Shown one piece after another: positions 53,357 through 62,900 of a DNA stretch of 64,000 nt. The DNA is taken from assembly GCA_039193195.1 (NCBI GenBank), contig JBCCWS010000020.1, positions 1 to 64,000 of the forward strand. Direction: 5' to 3'. The notes under the pieces are model-generated. The model saw only the letters and a program-made list of their open reading frames with translations. It searched no databases and had not been told where the DNA came from. Each line of letters begins with the position of its first letter. The stretch's first letter is position 1. The position numbers and the translations under genes were made by a program. Source of the stretch: Pseudomonadota bacterium (lineage in GTDB: Bacteria > Pseudomonadota > Gammaproteobacteria > Steroidobacterales > JBCBZW01).

Positions 53357-54549
53357 CAGCTTGCTCCCGGCTCGACGGGTAACTCAGCTCGCACCTGAAA
53401 GCCCCCATTGGCGAGCCTGCCCGCATCGAACCGACCGCCGATCAGCTCCACCCGCTCACGCATGCCCCGCAGCCCGTGCCCGCTGCTCTCGGTGATATCG
53501 CCCCCGCGTCCATCGTCCCTCACGGCCACCAGCAACATACCCTCCAGCCGCGTGATCGCAACGTCCACGGCCACGCCCTCTCCCGCGTGGCGAATCACGT
53601 TGGTCAACGCTTCCTGCACGATACGGTAGGCAGTGAGCTGAAGGCGGGCCGGCAAGGCTGAGGCAGTCGGGTCCATGGTGAGTGCTACGGCGGGTCCAAC
53701 GTCGCCGACCTCGCGTACGAGCGCCGGCAGATCGCCCACGCCTGGCTGAGGGTCAAGTCCGTTCTCCTCCTCGCTCACCGGCCTTAGCACCCCAAGCAGG
53801 TGGCGCATCTCGCAAACGGCCTGACGTCCCGCCTTCTCCACCGCCGCCATCGCCTCGCGCGCTGCCTCTGGGTCTGACTTGCTCACCGTCTTCGCGGCGC
53901 CCGCTTGCACCGTCATCAGGCTCAGTTGGTGGGCGACGATATCGTGCATCTCGCGAGCGATCCGCGTGCGCTCGGCGGTGACCGCCCGCTCCGCGTCCAC
54001 GCTGCGTTCACGCTCGAGATGCTCCGCACGCTCCTCGAGCAGTCGCAGGTACTCGCCGCGGAACCGATACCGTCGGCCTGCGTACCAGAGCGCTACCGCC
54101 ATGATCACGGCGAGGGTGCCACCAATACTCGCCGAACTGATCACGAAGGCATCCGCGGCGACGAACAGCACAGCTGCCGCCATGGCGATCATGCTGTCTT
54201 GGCTCTCCTTTGCGTGCCGACCCACGCTGTAGAGGGAGAATGTCAACGCGAACACCCCACCACTCATCGAGCCAAGCTGCACCAGCACGCATGCCGCGAG
54301 CACCACGTAGTGCGTGCACAGCGGATGGCTGCGACGCCAGAGCAACGCCAGGTTGCCGACGAAGGCGCACACGAAAGTGCCTACATCGGTAAACGAGGTC
54401 ATTGCCATGCCCTGGCGCGCCCACATGAGCAGGGTGAGCGTGAGGGACAGGACGGCGATCAGCAGATCCGTCGAGAGCGGCCAGCGCTGGGCGGGGGCGA
54501 GGAGTGGTCGCCACGCGCGGACACCCGCGATGGTGGTGCGCTCAGCCAT
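53356..54549 (-). CDS. DesK/NarX-type sensor histidine kinase (HisKA_3)
   Basis: An inner-membrane kinase of about 397 residues. The N-terminal half has about five or six hydrophobic helices with short loops, so it may sense the membrane itself. A coiled linker precedes the HisKA_3 box AREMHDIVAHQLSLM (phospho-acceptor His about 202) and an HATPase_c domain (ALTNVIRHAG, RDDGRGG, GHGLRGMRERVELIGG). The start is uncertain: ATG 54549 is chosen, and a GTG ten codons earlier is possible. Its cognate regulator follows at once. The overlapping plus-strand open frame here is antisense. Confidence 0.93.
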   Translation of the reverse strand: MAERTTIAGVRAWRPLLAPAQRWPLSTDLLIAVLSLTLTLLMWARQGMAMTSFTDVGTFVCAFVGNLALLWRRSHPLCTHYVVLAACVLVQLGSMSGGVFALTFSLYSVGRHAKESQDSMIAMAAAVLFVAADAFVISSASIGGTLAVIMAVALWYAGRRYRFRGEYLRLLEERAEHLERERSVDAERAVTAERTRIAREMHDIVAHQLSLMTVQAGAAKTVSKSDPEAAREAMAAVEKAGRQAVCEMRHLLGVLRPVSEEENGLDPQPGVGDLPALVREVGDVGPAVALTMDPTASALPARLQLTAYRIVQEALTNVIRHAGEGVAVDVAITRLEGMLLVAVRDDGRGGDITESSGHGLRGMRERVELIGGRFDAGRLANGGFQVRAELPVEPGAS

Positions 54550-54771
54550 CGCGATCGGCAGTACGCAGGAAGGCTGCACCCGAATGCGGTCGGTTCATGG
54601 GCAGAGCCTAAACCGTGGTGCGACGCTTGTCATACCCATCGGGTCGGATCGCTGCGGCGGCGCTTCTACGACCTTTGGGGGAGAGGCAAACCGACCCTGC
54701 GGCCGATGTTGGAGCACGAGGTCTACCCCAAGATGGCGCCACCAACACACCGTTGCCGCCAAGGACGCCTC

Positions 54772-55596
54772 ATGAACGACATCGCCCTAGACAGAAGAAT
54801 GCTGAGCGCGGTCACACCGAGGCAGGCCGTGCAGGTGGCGGTCAAGGTCTGGTTCATCCTCGCTACCGTGGGGCACTGGCTGTTCCTCGCCTACATCCTC
54901 GCCGTGTTCTATCCTCCAGTCGCCGAGCACGGCATCCGCGCACTGCAGGGATCGCACCTCCCAGGAGGCTTCGTCGAAGGCGATACGCTCGGCAACCTGG
55001 CTTCTATCGGCCACGTCTTGCTCGCCGCGATCGTCATCGGCGGCGGTCCTCTGCAGCTTGTCCCCGCCGTGCGCACTCGCTTCCCCAGCTTCCATCGCTG
55101 GCTCGGTCGCAGCTACCTGCTGGCGGCGGTGACCAGCGCCGGCTTCGGTCTCTACATGACCTGGACCCGAAGCCCCCTAGGCGATCTCATCTCTAAGATC
55201 GGCATCACCACCGACGGGGTGCTGATCATCGTCTTCGCGGCGCTTGCCGTGTACCACGCCGCCGCACGTCGTATCGCCGAGCATCGCCGTTGGGCTCTGC
55301 GCCTGTTCATGGTGGCGAGTGCGGTTTGGTTCTTCCGCGTCGGCCTTATGGGATGGGTGTTGCTCACTGGCGGTGTCGGCATCGACTGGGAACCGTTCAC
55401 GGGTCCATTTCTCTACGTGCTCGGGTTTGCGCAATACCTGTTGCCGCTGGCCATGCTGGAGTGGTATTTCCACTGCCAGCGCGGCAGCTCCACGGGCAAC
55501 CAAATGGCCTTCATTGGCACCTTGTCACTGCTGAGCGTGTACATGGGCCTTGGGATCTTCACGGCGACCACCGGCATGTGGCTGCCGAGGATGTAA
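54772..55596 (+). CDS. DUF2306 multi-pass membrane protein
   Basis: A 274-residue membrane protein with about seven hydrophobic segments. The segments RWLGRSYLLAAVTSAGFGLYM and HRRWALRLFMVASAVWFFRVG, each with a conserved His/Arg-rich edge, fit the DUF2306 family. The function is unknown; some members are found near two-component genes. ATG 54772 has AAGGAC upstream. The frame is open much further upstream, but that part is antisense to the kinase gene and not coding. It diverges from the two-component system by about 220 bp and may be its target. Confidence 0.75.
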   Translation: MNDIALDRRMLSAVTPRQAVQVAVKVWFILATVGHWLFLAYILAVFYPPVAEHGIRALQGSHLPGGFVEGDTLGNLASIGHVLLAAIVIGGGPLQLVPAVRTRFPSFHRWLGRSYLLAAVTSAGFGLYMTWTRSPLGDLISKIGITTDGVLIIVFAALAVYHAAARRIAEHRRWALRLFMVASAVWFFRVGLMGWVLLTGGVGIDWEPFTGPFLYVLGFAQYLLPLAMLEWYFHCQRGSSTGNQMAFIGTLSLLSVYMGLGIFTATTGMWLPRM

Positions 55597-55677
55597 GCGT
55601 GGTGGGCGGCGCCAAGTTTGCAGGGACTGCTACTATCGGCGCATCTTGTGCGCACGCACCCTGCCTAAGGCGATCCG

Positions 55678-56730
55678 ATGAGACACTACGTCCGCAAGCG
55701 CCAACGCCATATCCGCAGGTCGCTCAGAAACGCGGCAAAGGACGGCGAGATCACGCTCGTGCTTGGGGCGGGGGTCTCCATCGGTCGGGGCGTACCCTCC
55801 TGGTCAAAGCTGGTCCGGGAGCTCTGGCAGGAGCTCAAACCTAAGCGCGAGGTGCCCGAGTGGCTCGCCGGCAAACAGGCGCCACCGCACCCGTTGGCCT
55901 ATCAGATTCTGCTCGAGGAGATCGAAGGTGCCACGCGCTCGGAGATCGCCCTGGTCAAAGAGGTGCACGCCGATACCATCGACCCGAGCGTCGTGCGCAA
56001 AGCGATGGTGCGCAAGATCCGCAACAAGCTTTACGGCAGCCCGCAAGAGCCGACAGATGCGGACACGCTCAGCGTACTCATTGCGCTGCTGCAGGACGAA
56101 CAACGGCGAGCCGATTGCCGCATCGTTCGCGTCATCACCTTCAATGCTGACGATCTCTTGGAGCGTGGCACCAACGAAGGTAAGGACATGGACACGATCG
56201 TCGCTTACCCGATACCCCGCGCAAGCTATCACCCAAAGTACGGCCCTCGCGCCCACGGTCGTCGGGCCATCGACGTCTACCATCTACATGGCTTCGTCCC
56301 TCACAAGCCCTACTACAACCGAGGGGCTGAGGATACGTTGGTATTCACCGATGCGGAGTACTGGGAGTCGGTGGCGAATCCGGCGTCCTTCGCCAACCGC
56401 GTGATGCAAAGTGCACTTCACCTGAGCAACTGCGTCTTCATCGGCATGTCGATGACCGACGTCAACATGATGCGCTGGCTGGGGCTGCGGTTTGATGAGT
56501 TCGTGCGCGACCGATCGGCAGGATACGCCTACAATGGCTACACGCCTGCCAGGGCTCACGCCAAAACGCGGCAAGCCATTTCGCGTCACTACTGGATCTG
56601 CACAGTCCAAGACGACCCTGAGCGCTTCATCGCTTCTCACCTAGAGCGAAGAGGCGTGCAAACCTACGTCCTGCCCGAGTGGGGCGAACCCTTCAAGGCG
56701 TTGATAGAAGAGTGCTTTCGCCGTCCGTGA
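55678..56730 (+). CDS. SIR2-like domain protein (candidate NADase/defence gene)
   Basis: A 350-residue protein with a SIR2-like NAD-binding core: LVLGAGVSIGRGVPSW (Gly30-Ala31-Gly32-Val33-Ser34), TFNADDLLE (Asn156, Asp158) and YHLHGFVP (His204, catalytic-type), followed by CVFIGMSMTDVNMMRWL. These are the residues used for NAD cleavage in SIR2-type defence proteins such as ThsA; protein deacetylases have a zinc module, which is not visible here. It stands alone, without a TIR, Argonaute, HerA or other partner. Its base composition is like the surroundings. A role as a single-gene phage-defence NADase is likely but not shown. Confidence 0.8.
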   Translation: MRHYVRKRQRHIRRSLRNAAKDGEITLVLGAGVSIGRGVPSWSKLVRELWQELKPKREVPEWLAGKQAPPHPLAYQILLEEIEGATRSEIALVKEVHADTIDPSVVRKAMVRKIRNKLYGSPQEPTDADTLSVLIALLQDEQRRADCRIVRVITFNADDLLERGTNEGKDMDTIVAYPIPRASYHPKYGPRAHGRRAIDVYHLHGFVPHKPYYNRGAEDTLVFTDAEYWESVANPASFANRVMQSALHLSNCVFIGMSMTDVNMMRWLGLRFDEFVRDRSAGYAYNGYTPARAHAKTRQAISRHYWICTVQDDPERFIASHLERRGVQTYVLPEWGEPFKALIEECFRRP

Positions 56731-56847
56731 GGAGTCCATTCCTTTTCTTGCTGCGGAGTAGCCCGCATAGACTCCAAGGCGTGGAGCAACGGCGGATAGG
56801 GTGAAGCAGGATACGCGGGGATGCCCTTCCCGCGCATGCCTAAGCGG

Positions 56848-58467
56848 TTAGTCGGCCTCAAGCCGCGTGCGCGCAAGCGCAGCAAGTACTTCGTTCGCTG
56901 CGCGCTCTCCGCTGCGAAGGGCGCCCTCGATGAACCCTTGAAACGCGAGAGCCGTATGCTCGCCAGCAAAGTGGACCGCGCCCTCTCGGGCGAACTCGAT
57001 GCCGCGCAGGGTGGTGAACTGTCCCACCTCGTAGCCGGCGTAGGAGCCAAGTTGGAAGGGCTCGCTCGGCCAGTGTGAACGCAGCGCGCGACCGTTCCAG
57101 TCCGCCGCCACGCCCGGGAAGAGACTGTCCACATCGTTGACGAAGTTACTCGCTTGCTCGGCGGTCGTGCCCTCGCCGAGTGCGACGCCACGATCGCCTC
57201 CCGTGAAGCTCAGCAAGACGCCCGTCTGCCCCGGCTGCACCGCCGACTGCTCCCACAGCACCTGAAAGTCGCGATCGGTCTCGGCGCCTCCTGACGCGCC
57301 CTGGCGCCGCCATACCTTGCCTCTGGTCTGCACCGCTAGCTTGCTGTTGGTACCCATGCCGAGGGTGCTGATCGCCAAGCGCTTGCGTGGGCCTAGGGCG
57401 AGCTGCTCGATATCGAGCGTGCGCAGGACGCGGAAGGGAAGGGCCATGATCACGCGGTCCGCGAGCACCTCGGTTTGGCCCGACCAGGTCTCGAAGTGCA
57501 GTCGGGTCCGCCCATCCTCTGTGGCAGCCCGCACGAGACGGTGCTCGGTGACGATCTGATCGCCCAAGCGCTCGGCGAGAACAGTGGCGAGTTGGTCGTT
57601 GCCGCCGGCGATCTGGTACACACCGGGTCCAAACTCCTCATCCTGTACCGCCAGTGCATCCGTCCCGCGTTGAGCCAGGGCCTGCTGCAGCAGGCCGCGA
57701 TTGGGGTGGACATGGCGGGTGCCTAAGCCGAGCAAGGAGAAAGTGTAGATCGTGTTGATCGCGCTCAGCCGTTCCGCCTCGATGCCGAACGTGCCCGTCG
57801 CCAGAGAACGGGCATAGCGACCTGCAAGGGAGTCGGCGCCGCCCTCCAGACGCAGGTTGAGGTAGTCGGTTACGGACAAGCGATCGAGCGCACGGCTCGC
57901 CGGGGTATTGAGGTTGTAGCGCGTATCGGGACCGAACAGAGCCTCGTCTCGCGAGGCCGCGACGATCAACGGCGCGAAGCTGCGCAACAGATCTGCGTAG
58001 CTGTAGCGCTCGCCATCGAACTCGTAGAGGTACGCGAAACCGTCGTCGTTGGCGAAGCGTGCCTCAAGCGCGAGGCCGAACTCCTCCACCAAGCGGCGCA
58101 CGGTGAGGTGAATGGAGTCGATCGCCTCGCCGCCGCGTTCGGAAAGTTGGAGCGGCCCGAAGGTGTCGCGATCCGTGAAGACTCGCCCGCCGATGCGCGA
58201 AGAACCCTCGTAGACGTTGGCAAGCACCCCCGCCTGCTGCAGCCGATAGGCCGCGATCAGTCCGGCGAGACCTCCGCCGACGATGGCGACCTCCTGATCT
58301 CGCGCCGATCCTGCAAGGGCTGCCGGGGCCACTGCGCCAAGCAGACCTGCGTACAGCGTAGCCTGACACCACGCCCGACGCCGCAGGTCGGGCACCGCAC
58401 CTGCGACCAAGCGCCGCGCGTCATCGATCAGCCCACCGGCGCCCTTCTCTTTCTCCCGACAGTCCAT
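56848..58467 (-). CDS. Flavin amine oxidase family protein
   Basis: Probably oxidises a primary amine or polyamine with FAD and oxygen. The 539-residue protein has a helical, Ala-rich leader (about 15-45, possibly a signal or anchor: LYAGLLGAVAPAALAGS), then the FAD-binding EVAIVGGGLAGLIAAYRLQ and the MAO pattern GSSRIGGRVFTD, and a C-terminal VHFAGEHTALAFQGFIEGALRSGERAA. I chose ATG 58467, which has GGAGG five bases upstream. It is on the same strand as the polyamine aminotransferase gene, 74 bp away, and is probably the last gene of that operon. Confidence 0.85.
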   Translation of the reverse strand: MDCREKEKGAGGLIDDARRLVAGAVPDLRRRAWCQATLYAGLLGAVAPAALAGSARDQEVAIVGGGLAGLIAAYRLQQAGVLANVYEGSSRIGGRVFTDRDTFGPLQLSERGGEAIDSIHLTVRRLVEEFGLALEARFANDDGFAYLYEFDGERYSYADLLRSFAPLIVAASRDEALFGPDTRYNLNTPASRALDRLSVTDYLNLRLEGGADSLAGRYARSLATGTFGIEAERLSAINTIYTFSLLGLGTRHVHPNRGLLQQALAQRGTDALAVQDEEFGPGVYQIAGGNDQLATVLAERLGDQIVTEHRLVRAATEDGRTRLHFETWSGQTEVLADRVIMALPFRVLRTLDIEQLALGPRKRLAISTLGMGTNSKLAVQTRGKVWRRQGASGGAETDRDFQVLWEQSAVQPGQTGVLLSFTGGDRGVALGEGTTAEQASNFVNDVDSLFPGVAADWNGRALRSHWPSEPFQLGSYAGYEVGQFTTLRGIEFAREGAVHFAGEHTALAFQGFIEGALRSGERAANEVLAALARTRLEAD

Positions 58468-58541
58468 GTGTGCCTCCTTGCGACCCACTCGCGCTGATCT
58501 GTTCGATCGACCAACCGGACGACCCGCTTCTGTGCGTCGCG

Positions 58542-59912
58542 TCAGAACACCGCCGCCATGGTGGCATCGAGCGCTGTGGCGGCGCGGTTGACCAACTCAT
58601 CTGCCTGCCCATGGGTGAGGGGGAAGGGTGGCGCCACGACCATCGTATCGCCCACGGCGCGCATGACGATGCCTGCCTCAATCGCATTGTCGCGGCAGAT
58701 CGTGCCCACTCCCACATCCTTGGGAAAGCGTTCGAGCGTATCCCGAGACTGCACCAGCTCGAGCGCCCCCATCAGTCCGACCATCCGCATCTCGCCCACG
58801 AGCGGGTGCTGACCGAGCTGCGCCCAACGCTCCTGCAGGTAGGGCCCAATATCATCGCGAATGCGCTCTACTAGACCCTCCCGACGGATGATGTCGAGGT
58901 TGGCGATGGCCACGGCACAGGACGCGGGATGGCCGGAGTAGGTGTAGCCGTGAGCGAACTCGCCAGCCCTCTCGGTGAGCACTTGCGCCACACGCTTGCT
59001 CACGAGCACTCCGCCTAGGGGCAGATAGCCGGAGGTCACTCCCTTGGCGAAGGAGATGAGGTCTGGCTCTACGCCGTAATAGGTGGCACCAAACCACTCG
59101 CCCAAACGTCCGAAGCCGGTAATCACCTCATCGCACACCATCAGAACGTTGTGCTTGCGACAGATACGCTGGATCTCAGGCCAGTAGGTGGACGGTGGGA
59201 TGATCACCCCTCCAGCGCCCTGAACCGGCTCGCCAATGAACGCGGCTACCTGATCAGCGCCGATGCGCTCGATGGCGCGCTCGAGCTCGCGCGCCATGGC
59301 CAGCCCGAAGTCCGCTGGCGACTGCTGGCGATCGCTGTCGAACCAATAGGGCTGCTCGATGTGCTCGACGCCCGGAATCGGCAGGCCACCCTGCTTGTGC
59401 ATGGCGGCCATGCCCCCGAGGCTCGCCGCGCCCACCGTGGAGCCGTGATAGGCATTCTTGCGCGCGATGAAGGTGTGCTTGCCTTCGTAACCCATAAGAT
59501 CCCAGTAGGTGCGGACCATGCGCATGACCGTGTCATTCGCCTCCGAGCCGGAGCCGGCGAAGAACACGTGCTCGAACTGGGGCGGGCTGATCTCGTTGAG
59601 CAGCGCCGAAAGATCCACCGCGGGCACATTGGTGCACTGAAAGAAGCTGTTGTAGTATGGCAGCTTCGCCAGCTGTCGCGTCGCCGCGTCCACGATCTCC
59701 TGACGCCCGTAGCCCACGTTCACGTTCCACAGGCCCGACATGGCATCGAGGATCTGTCGGCCGTCGGCGTCGTATATGTAGACGCCGTCGGCCCGCGTGA
59801 TCAGACGCGTGCGCCGCTCACCGAGCTCACGATGGTCGGTGAAGGGGTGCATGTGGTGGTGGTGATCCAGGTCCTGCCACTCGTCGACAGAACGTTCGGG
59901 CGTAGCGTCCAT
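58542..59912 (-). CDS. spuC: Polyamine:pyruvate aminotransferase, SpuC-like (class III PLP)
   Basis: Transfers an amino group from putrescine or a related diamine to pyruvate. The 456-residue protein has the same length as Pseudomonas SpuC and the class III motifs: NSFFQCTNVPAVDLSALL, AGSGSEANDTVMRM, FIGEPVQGAGGVI, CDEVITGFGRLG, and the PLP lysine in DLISFAKGVTSGYLPLGG. The substrate is inferred from sequence type and neighbours. Its product would be an aminoaldehyde suited to the PuuC-like dehydrogenase. It lies 30 bp downstream of the MmsA-like gene. Confidence 0.82.
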   Translation of the reverse strand: MDATPERSVDEWQDLDHHHHMHPFTDHRELGERRTRLITRADGVYIYDADGRQILDAMSGLWNVNVGYGRQEIVDAATRQLAKLPYYNSFFQCTNVPAVDLSALLNEISPPQFEHVFFAGSGSEANDTVMRMVRTYWDLMGYEGKHTFIARKNAYHGSTVGAASLGGMAAMHKQGGLPIPGVEHIEQPYWFDSDRQQSPADFGLAMARELERAIERIGADQVAAFIGEPVQGAGGVIIPPSTYWPEIQRICRKHNVLMVCDEVITGFGRLGEWFGATYYGVEPDLISFAKGVTSGYLPLGGVLVSKRVAQVLTERAGEFAHGYTYSGHPASCAVAIANLDIIRREGLVERIRDDIGPYLQERWAQLGQHPLVGEMRMVGLMGALELVQSRDTLERFPKDVGVGTICRDNAIEAGIVMRAVGDTMVVAPPFPLTHGQADELVNRAATALDATMAAVF

Positions 59913-59942
59913 GACGGTCCTCGCTGCCGTGCGTCCCTCGCG

Positions 59943-61469
59943 CTAGTTGCTCGGGAACGTGAAGCGCGCGGTCTCGCGCACACCGCCGGACGGCCAGCGC
60001 TGGGTGATGGTCTTACGCCGCGTGTAGAAGCGAATGCTATCGGGACCGTAGGCGTATAGGTCACCGAACAGGGAGCGCTTCCAGCCGCCGAAGCTGTGGC
60101 AGGCCACGGGCACGGGCAGGGGCACGTTGATGCCCACCATGCCCACCTGGATGCGATCGGCGAAGTAGCGCGCCGCCTCGCCGTCGCGGGTAAAGATGCA
60201 GGTGCCGTTGCCGAATTCGTGATCGTCGATGAGCTGCATGGCCTGCTCTTCGGACTCCACGCGCACCACGCACAGAACCGGGCCGAAAATCTCCTCCCGG
60301 TAGATGCGCATGTCCGCGTTCACATGGTCGAACAGGCAGGGCCCTAGGAAGTACCCCTCCTCGTGGCCCTCGACCACCAAGGTGCGACCGTCGCACACGA
60401 GGGTCGCGCCCTCGTCCACGCCCGTGTCTACGTAGCCGCGCACCTTCTCGAAGTGCTCCTTAGTGACCAGCGGGCCCATGTCGTTGGAGGCATCGGCACC
60501 GTTGCCCACGCGCATCTCACCGATGCGCTCGGCAAGCTTGGTGACCACCGCATCGGCCGTCTCGTTACCCACACACACGGCCACGGAGATCGCCATGCAG
60601 CGCTCGCCGCAGGAGCCGAAGGCGGCGCCTATGAGCGCGCTGACGGCGTTGTCGATGTCCGCGTCGGGCATGAGGATGGCGTGGTTCTTAGCCCCGCCGA
60701 GGGCTTGCACGCGCTTGCCGTTGGCGGTGGCCTGGGTGTAGATGTACTCGGCGATCGGCGTCGAGCCGACGAAGCTCACGGCTTGGACGCGCGGGTCGTT
60801 CAACAGCGTATCGACCGCTTCCTTATCGCCGTTCACCACGTTGAAGACGCCATCGGGCAGGCCGGCTTCCTTGAGCAGGCGCGCACAGATGATCGAGGCT
60901 GTCGGATCCTTCTCCGAGGGTTTCAGCACGAAGCAGTTACCGGCGGTGATCGCCATGGGGTACATCCACATGGGCACCATGGCGGGAAAATTGAAGGGGG
61001 TAATGCCTGCCACAACACCGAGCGGCTGATGCTCGGACCAGCTGTCGATCGCAGGACCCACGTTCTTGGTGAACTCGCCCTTCAGCAGCTCGGGCATGGC
61101 GCAGGCGTACTCGACTACCTCGACGCCGCGCTGAAATTCGCCGAGCGCATCGTCGATTACCTTACCGTGCTCTTCGGTAATCGCAGCTGCGATCTCCTGC
61201 GCGTTGGCTTCGAGAAGTTCCTTGAAGCGGAACATGACGCGGGCGCGCTTGAGCGGCGGCGTGTTTCGCCAGCCTTCGAAGGCCGCCTCGGCGGCGGCGA
61301 TCGCCTGCTCCACGGTGCTGGCCGGCGCGAGTGGGACCTCGCGTACCACCTGACCCGTGGCTGGGTTAGTGACGGGCGCCGTACGCCCAGACTCAGCGGT
61401 GTACTCGCCGTTTATGAAGTGGCCTAGCGCCTCTGCCCCGTCGAGGGGAACTGCAGGGTTAGTGCTCAT
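59943..61469 (-). CDS. CoA-acylating (methyl)malonate-semialdehyde dehydrogenase, MmsA/BauC type
   Basis: Converts malonate semialdehyde (or methylmalonate semialdehyde) to acetyl-CoA (or propionyl-CoA) with NAD, CoA and decarboxylation. The 508-residue protein has the MMSDH-type catalytic Cys291 (CGERCMAIS). Where most aldehyde dehydrogenases have the Glu of ELGGK, it shows ALGGAKNH, the hallmark of CoA-acylating MMSDH. As it follows a BauA-like aminotransferase, the beta-alanine route (malonate semialdehyde) is the likely job; valine or inositol breakdown genes are absent. Confidence 0.9.
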   Translation of the reverse strand: MSTNPAVPLDGAEALGHFINGEYTAESGRTAPVTNPATGQVVREVPLAPASTVEQAIAAAEAAFEGWRNTPPLKRARVMFRFKELLEANAQEIAAAITEEHGKVIDDALGEFQRGVEVVEYACAMPELLKGEFTKNVGPAIDSWSEHQPLGVVAGITPFNFPAMVPMWMYPMAITAGNCFVLKPSEKDPTASIICARLLKEAGLPDGVFNVVNGDKEAVDTLLNDPRVQAVSFVGSTPIAEYIYTQATANGKRVQALGGAKNHAILMPDADIDNAVSALIGAAFGSCGERCMAISVAVCVGNETADAVVTKLAERIGEMRVGNGADASNDMGPLVTKEHFEKVRGYVDTGVDEGATLVCDGRTLVVEGHEEGYFLGPCLFDHVNADMRIYREEIFGPVLCVVRVESEEQAMQLIDDHEFGNGTCIFTRDGEAARYFADRIQVGMVGINVPLPVPVACHSFGGWKRSLFGDLYAYGPDSIRFYTRRKTITQRWPSGGVRETARFTFPSN

Positions 61470-61493
61470 GAGTCGAATCTCTCCGGCGTAGCG

Positions 61494-62834
61494 TTAAGCG
61501 ATGGTGGTGATGACGTGGTGGATGCGCTCGAAGGCGCGCTCCCAGTCATCCACCTTGGAGTTTAGGAAGGGCGAGAACTGAATGACGTCGAGGCCGTTGC
61601 GCACGGCGATCCGCTCCTCGACGAAGCAGCGTTTATGCACTTCCAGGCCGCGCGCGCCCGGCGCGCCAGGGCGCGGCGCCAGCTCGATGGCGCCCATCAG
61701 TCCGATGTTGCGCACATCGATGACGTTGTCGAGGTCGGCGAAAGAATGGAGCATCTGTTCAAAGGGCTGAGATAGTGCGGCGGCTTGATCGAAGATCGCC
61801 TCCTCCTCCAGCACCTCGAGGGTGGCGAGGCCGGCGGCGGCGGCCACAGGGTGGCCCGAGTAAGTGTAGCCGTGGAACAGCTCCACCGCGGCGTCCGGCC
61901 CGCGCATGAAGGCGTCGTAGATCTCCTCGCGTACGAGCACTGCGCCCATCGGGATTACGCCGTTGGTAAGGCCCTTGGCGGTAGTGATGATGTCGGGCAT
62001 GACCCCGAAGCGCTCCGCGCCGAAGGACGCGCCCGTGCGACCAAAGCCCGTGATCACCTCGTCGAAGATCAGCAGGATGCCGTGCGCCGTGCAGATCTCG
62101 CGAAGGCGCTCCAGGTAACCCACGGGAGGCGGCAAGATGCCGGTTGAGCCGCCGGCTGGCTCGACGATCACGGCGGCGATTGTGTCCGGCCCGTGCAGCG
62201 TCGCGATGCGCAGCAAATCATCGGCGAGGTGCGCGCCCCACTCGGGCTGACCGCGGGAGAAGGCGGTGTGCGCCAGATCGCAGGTGGTACGCATGTGGTC
62301 CACGCCGGGAATCAGGTTGGCGCTGAACATCTGGCGGTTGGCGACGATACCGCCCACAGACATACCGCCGAAGTTGACCCCGTGGTAGCCACGCTCACGA
62401 CCGATTAAACGCGTTCGCTGGCCGTTGCCCTGCACCCGGTGGTAGCCGAGCGCGATCTTGAGCGCTGTGTCGACAGACTCGGAGCCCGAATTGGTAAAGA
62501 AGGCCCGCGTGAACCCCTCCGGCGCCACGTCGGTGAGCTTCTTGGCGAGCTGGAAGGAGCGATCACTTCCCACCTGGAAGCTCATGCCGTGGTCGAGGTG
62601 CGCCACCTGGTGCTGCACGGCCTCGACAATCTTCGGGTGGCAGTGGCCGACGCCAACGGTCCACAGGCCCGAGAAGAAGTCGTAGATCTGCTCGCCGTCG
62701 GCGCCCGTGTAGTGGTGGCCCTTGGCCCCGGTGATGATCCTCGGCTTGCGCTTGAAATCACGATTGGCCGTGAAGGGCATCCAGAAGGGATCGACGTCGA
62801 TCTTGTCGGTCAGCTCGATGATCTCAGCGCTCAT
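61494..62834 (-). CDS. bauA: Omega-amino acid:pyruvate aminotransferase, BauA-like (beta-alanine)
   Basis: Transfers the amino group of beta-alanine to pyruvate, giving malonate semialdehyde. The 446-residue protein is the length of Pseudomonas BauA and begins with the family's IDVDPFWMPFTANRDFK. It has FSGLWTVGVGHCHPKI, FTNSGSESVDTALKIAL, IFDEVITGFGRTGASFG and the PLP lysine in DIITTAKGLTNGVIPMG. Its product is the substrate of the next gene (25 bp away). The promoter lies in the divergent gap with the PuuR-like regulator. Confidence 0.88.
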   Translation of the reverse strand: MSAEIIELTDKIDVDPFWMPFTANRDFKRKPRIITGAKGHHYTGADGEQIYDFFSGLWTVGVGHCHPKIVEAVQHQVAHLDHGMSFQVGSDRSFQLAKKLTDVAPEGFTRAFFTNSGSESVDTALKIALGYHRVQGNGQRTRLIGRERGYHGVNFGGMSVGGIVANRQMFSANLIPGVDHMRTTCDLAHTAFSRGQPEWGAHLADDLLRIATLHGPDTIAAVIVEPAGGSTGILPPPVGYLERLREICTAHGILLIFDEVITGFGRTGASFGAERFGVMPDIITTAKGLTNGVIPMGAVLVREEIYDAFMRGPDAAVELFHGYTYSGHPVAAAAGLATLEVLEEEAIFDQAAALSQPFEQMLHSFADLDNVIDVRNIGLMGAIELAPRPGAPGARGLEVHKRCFVEERIAVRNGLDVIQFSPFLNSKVDDWERAFERIHHVITTIA

Positions 62835-62870
62835 TGGGGGCTGGGCTCCGGCTAGTGGCAGGGATCAGGC

Positions 62871-62900
62871 AGTCTAGAATCGCTCGGTTGCGTTAAACAA
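62871..62900 (-). promoter_or_regulatory. Candidate promoter of the bauA operon
   Basis: On the minus strand TTGTTT (62900-62895) and TAGACT (62876-62871) are 18 bp apart. The ATG of the bauA-like gene is 37 bp beyond the -10. The -35 is embedded in the GTTAAAC repeats. Confidence 0.45.

Noticed and set aside
53905-54771. Upstream extension of the DUF2306 gene frame
   Set aside because: It is antisense to the histidine kinase and has low-complexity His/Arg-rich translation. The DUF2306 protein has its own ATG with a ribosome site at 54772.
59151-60059. Plus-strand 302-codon frame opposite the SpuC-like gene
   Set aside because: Antisense to a gene with a complete PLP fold; no ribosome site or motif.
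60363-61427. Plus-strand 354-codon frame opposite the MmsA-like gene
   Set aside because: Translation is rich in His/Gly/Val/Ala with no domain, as expected of an antisense shadow of a conserved dehydrogenase.
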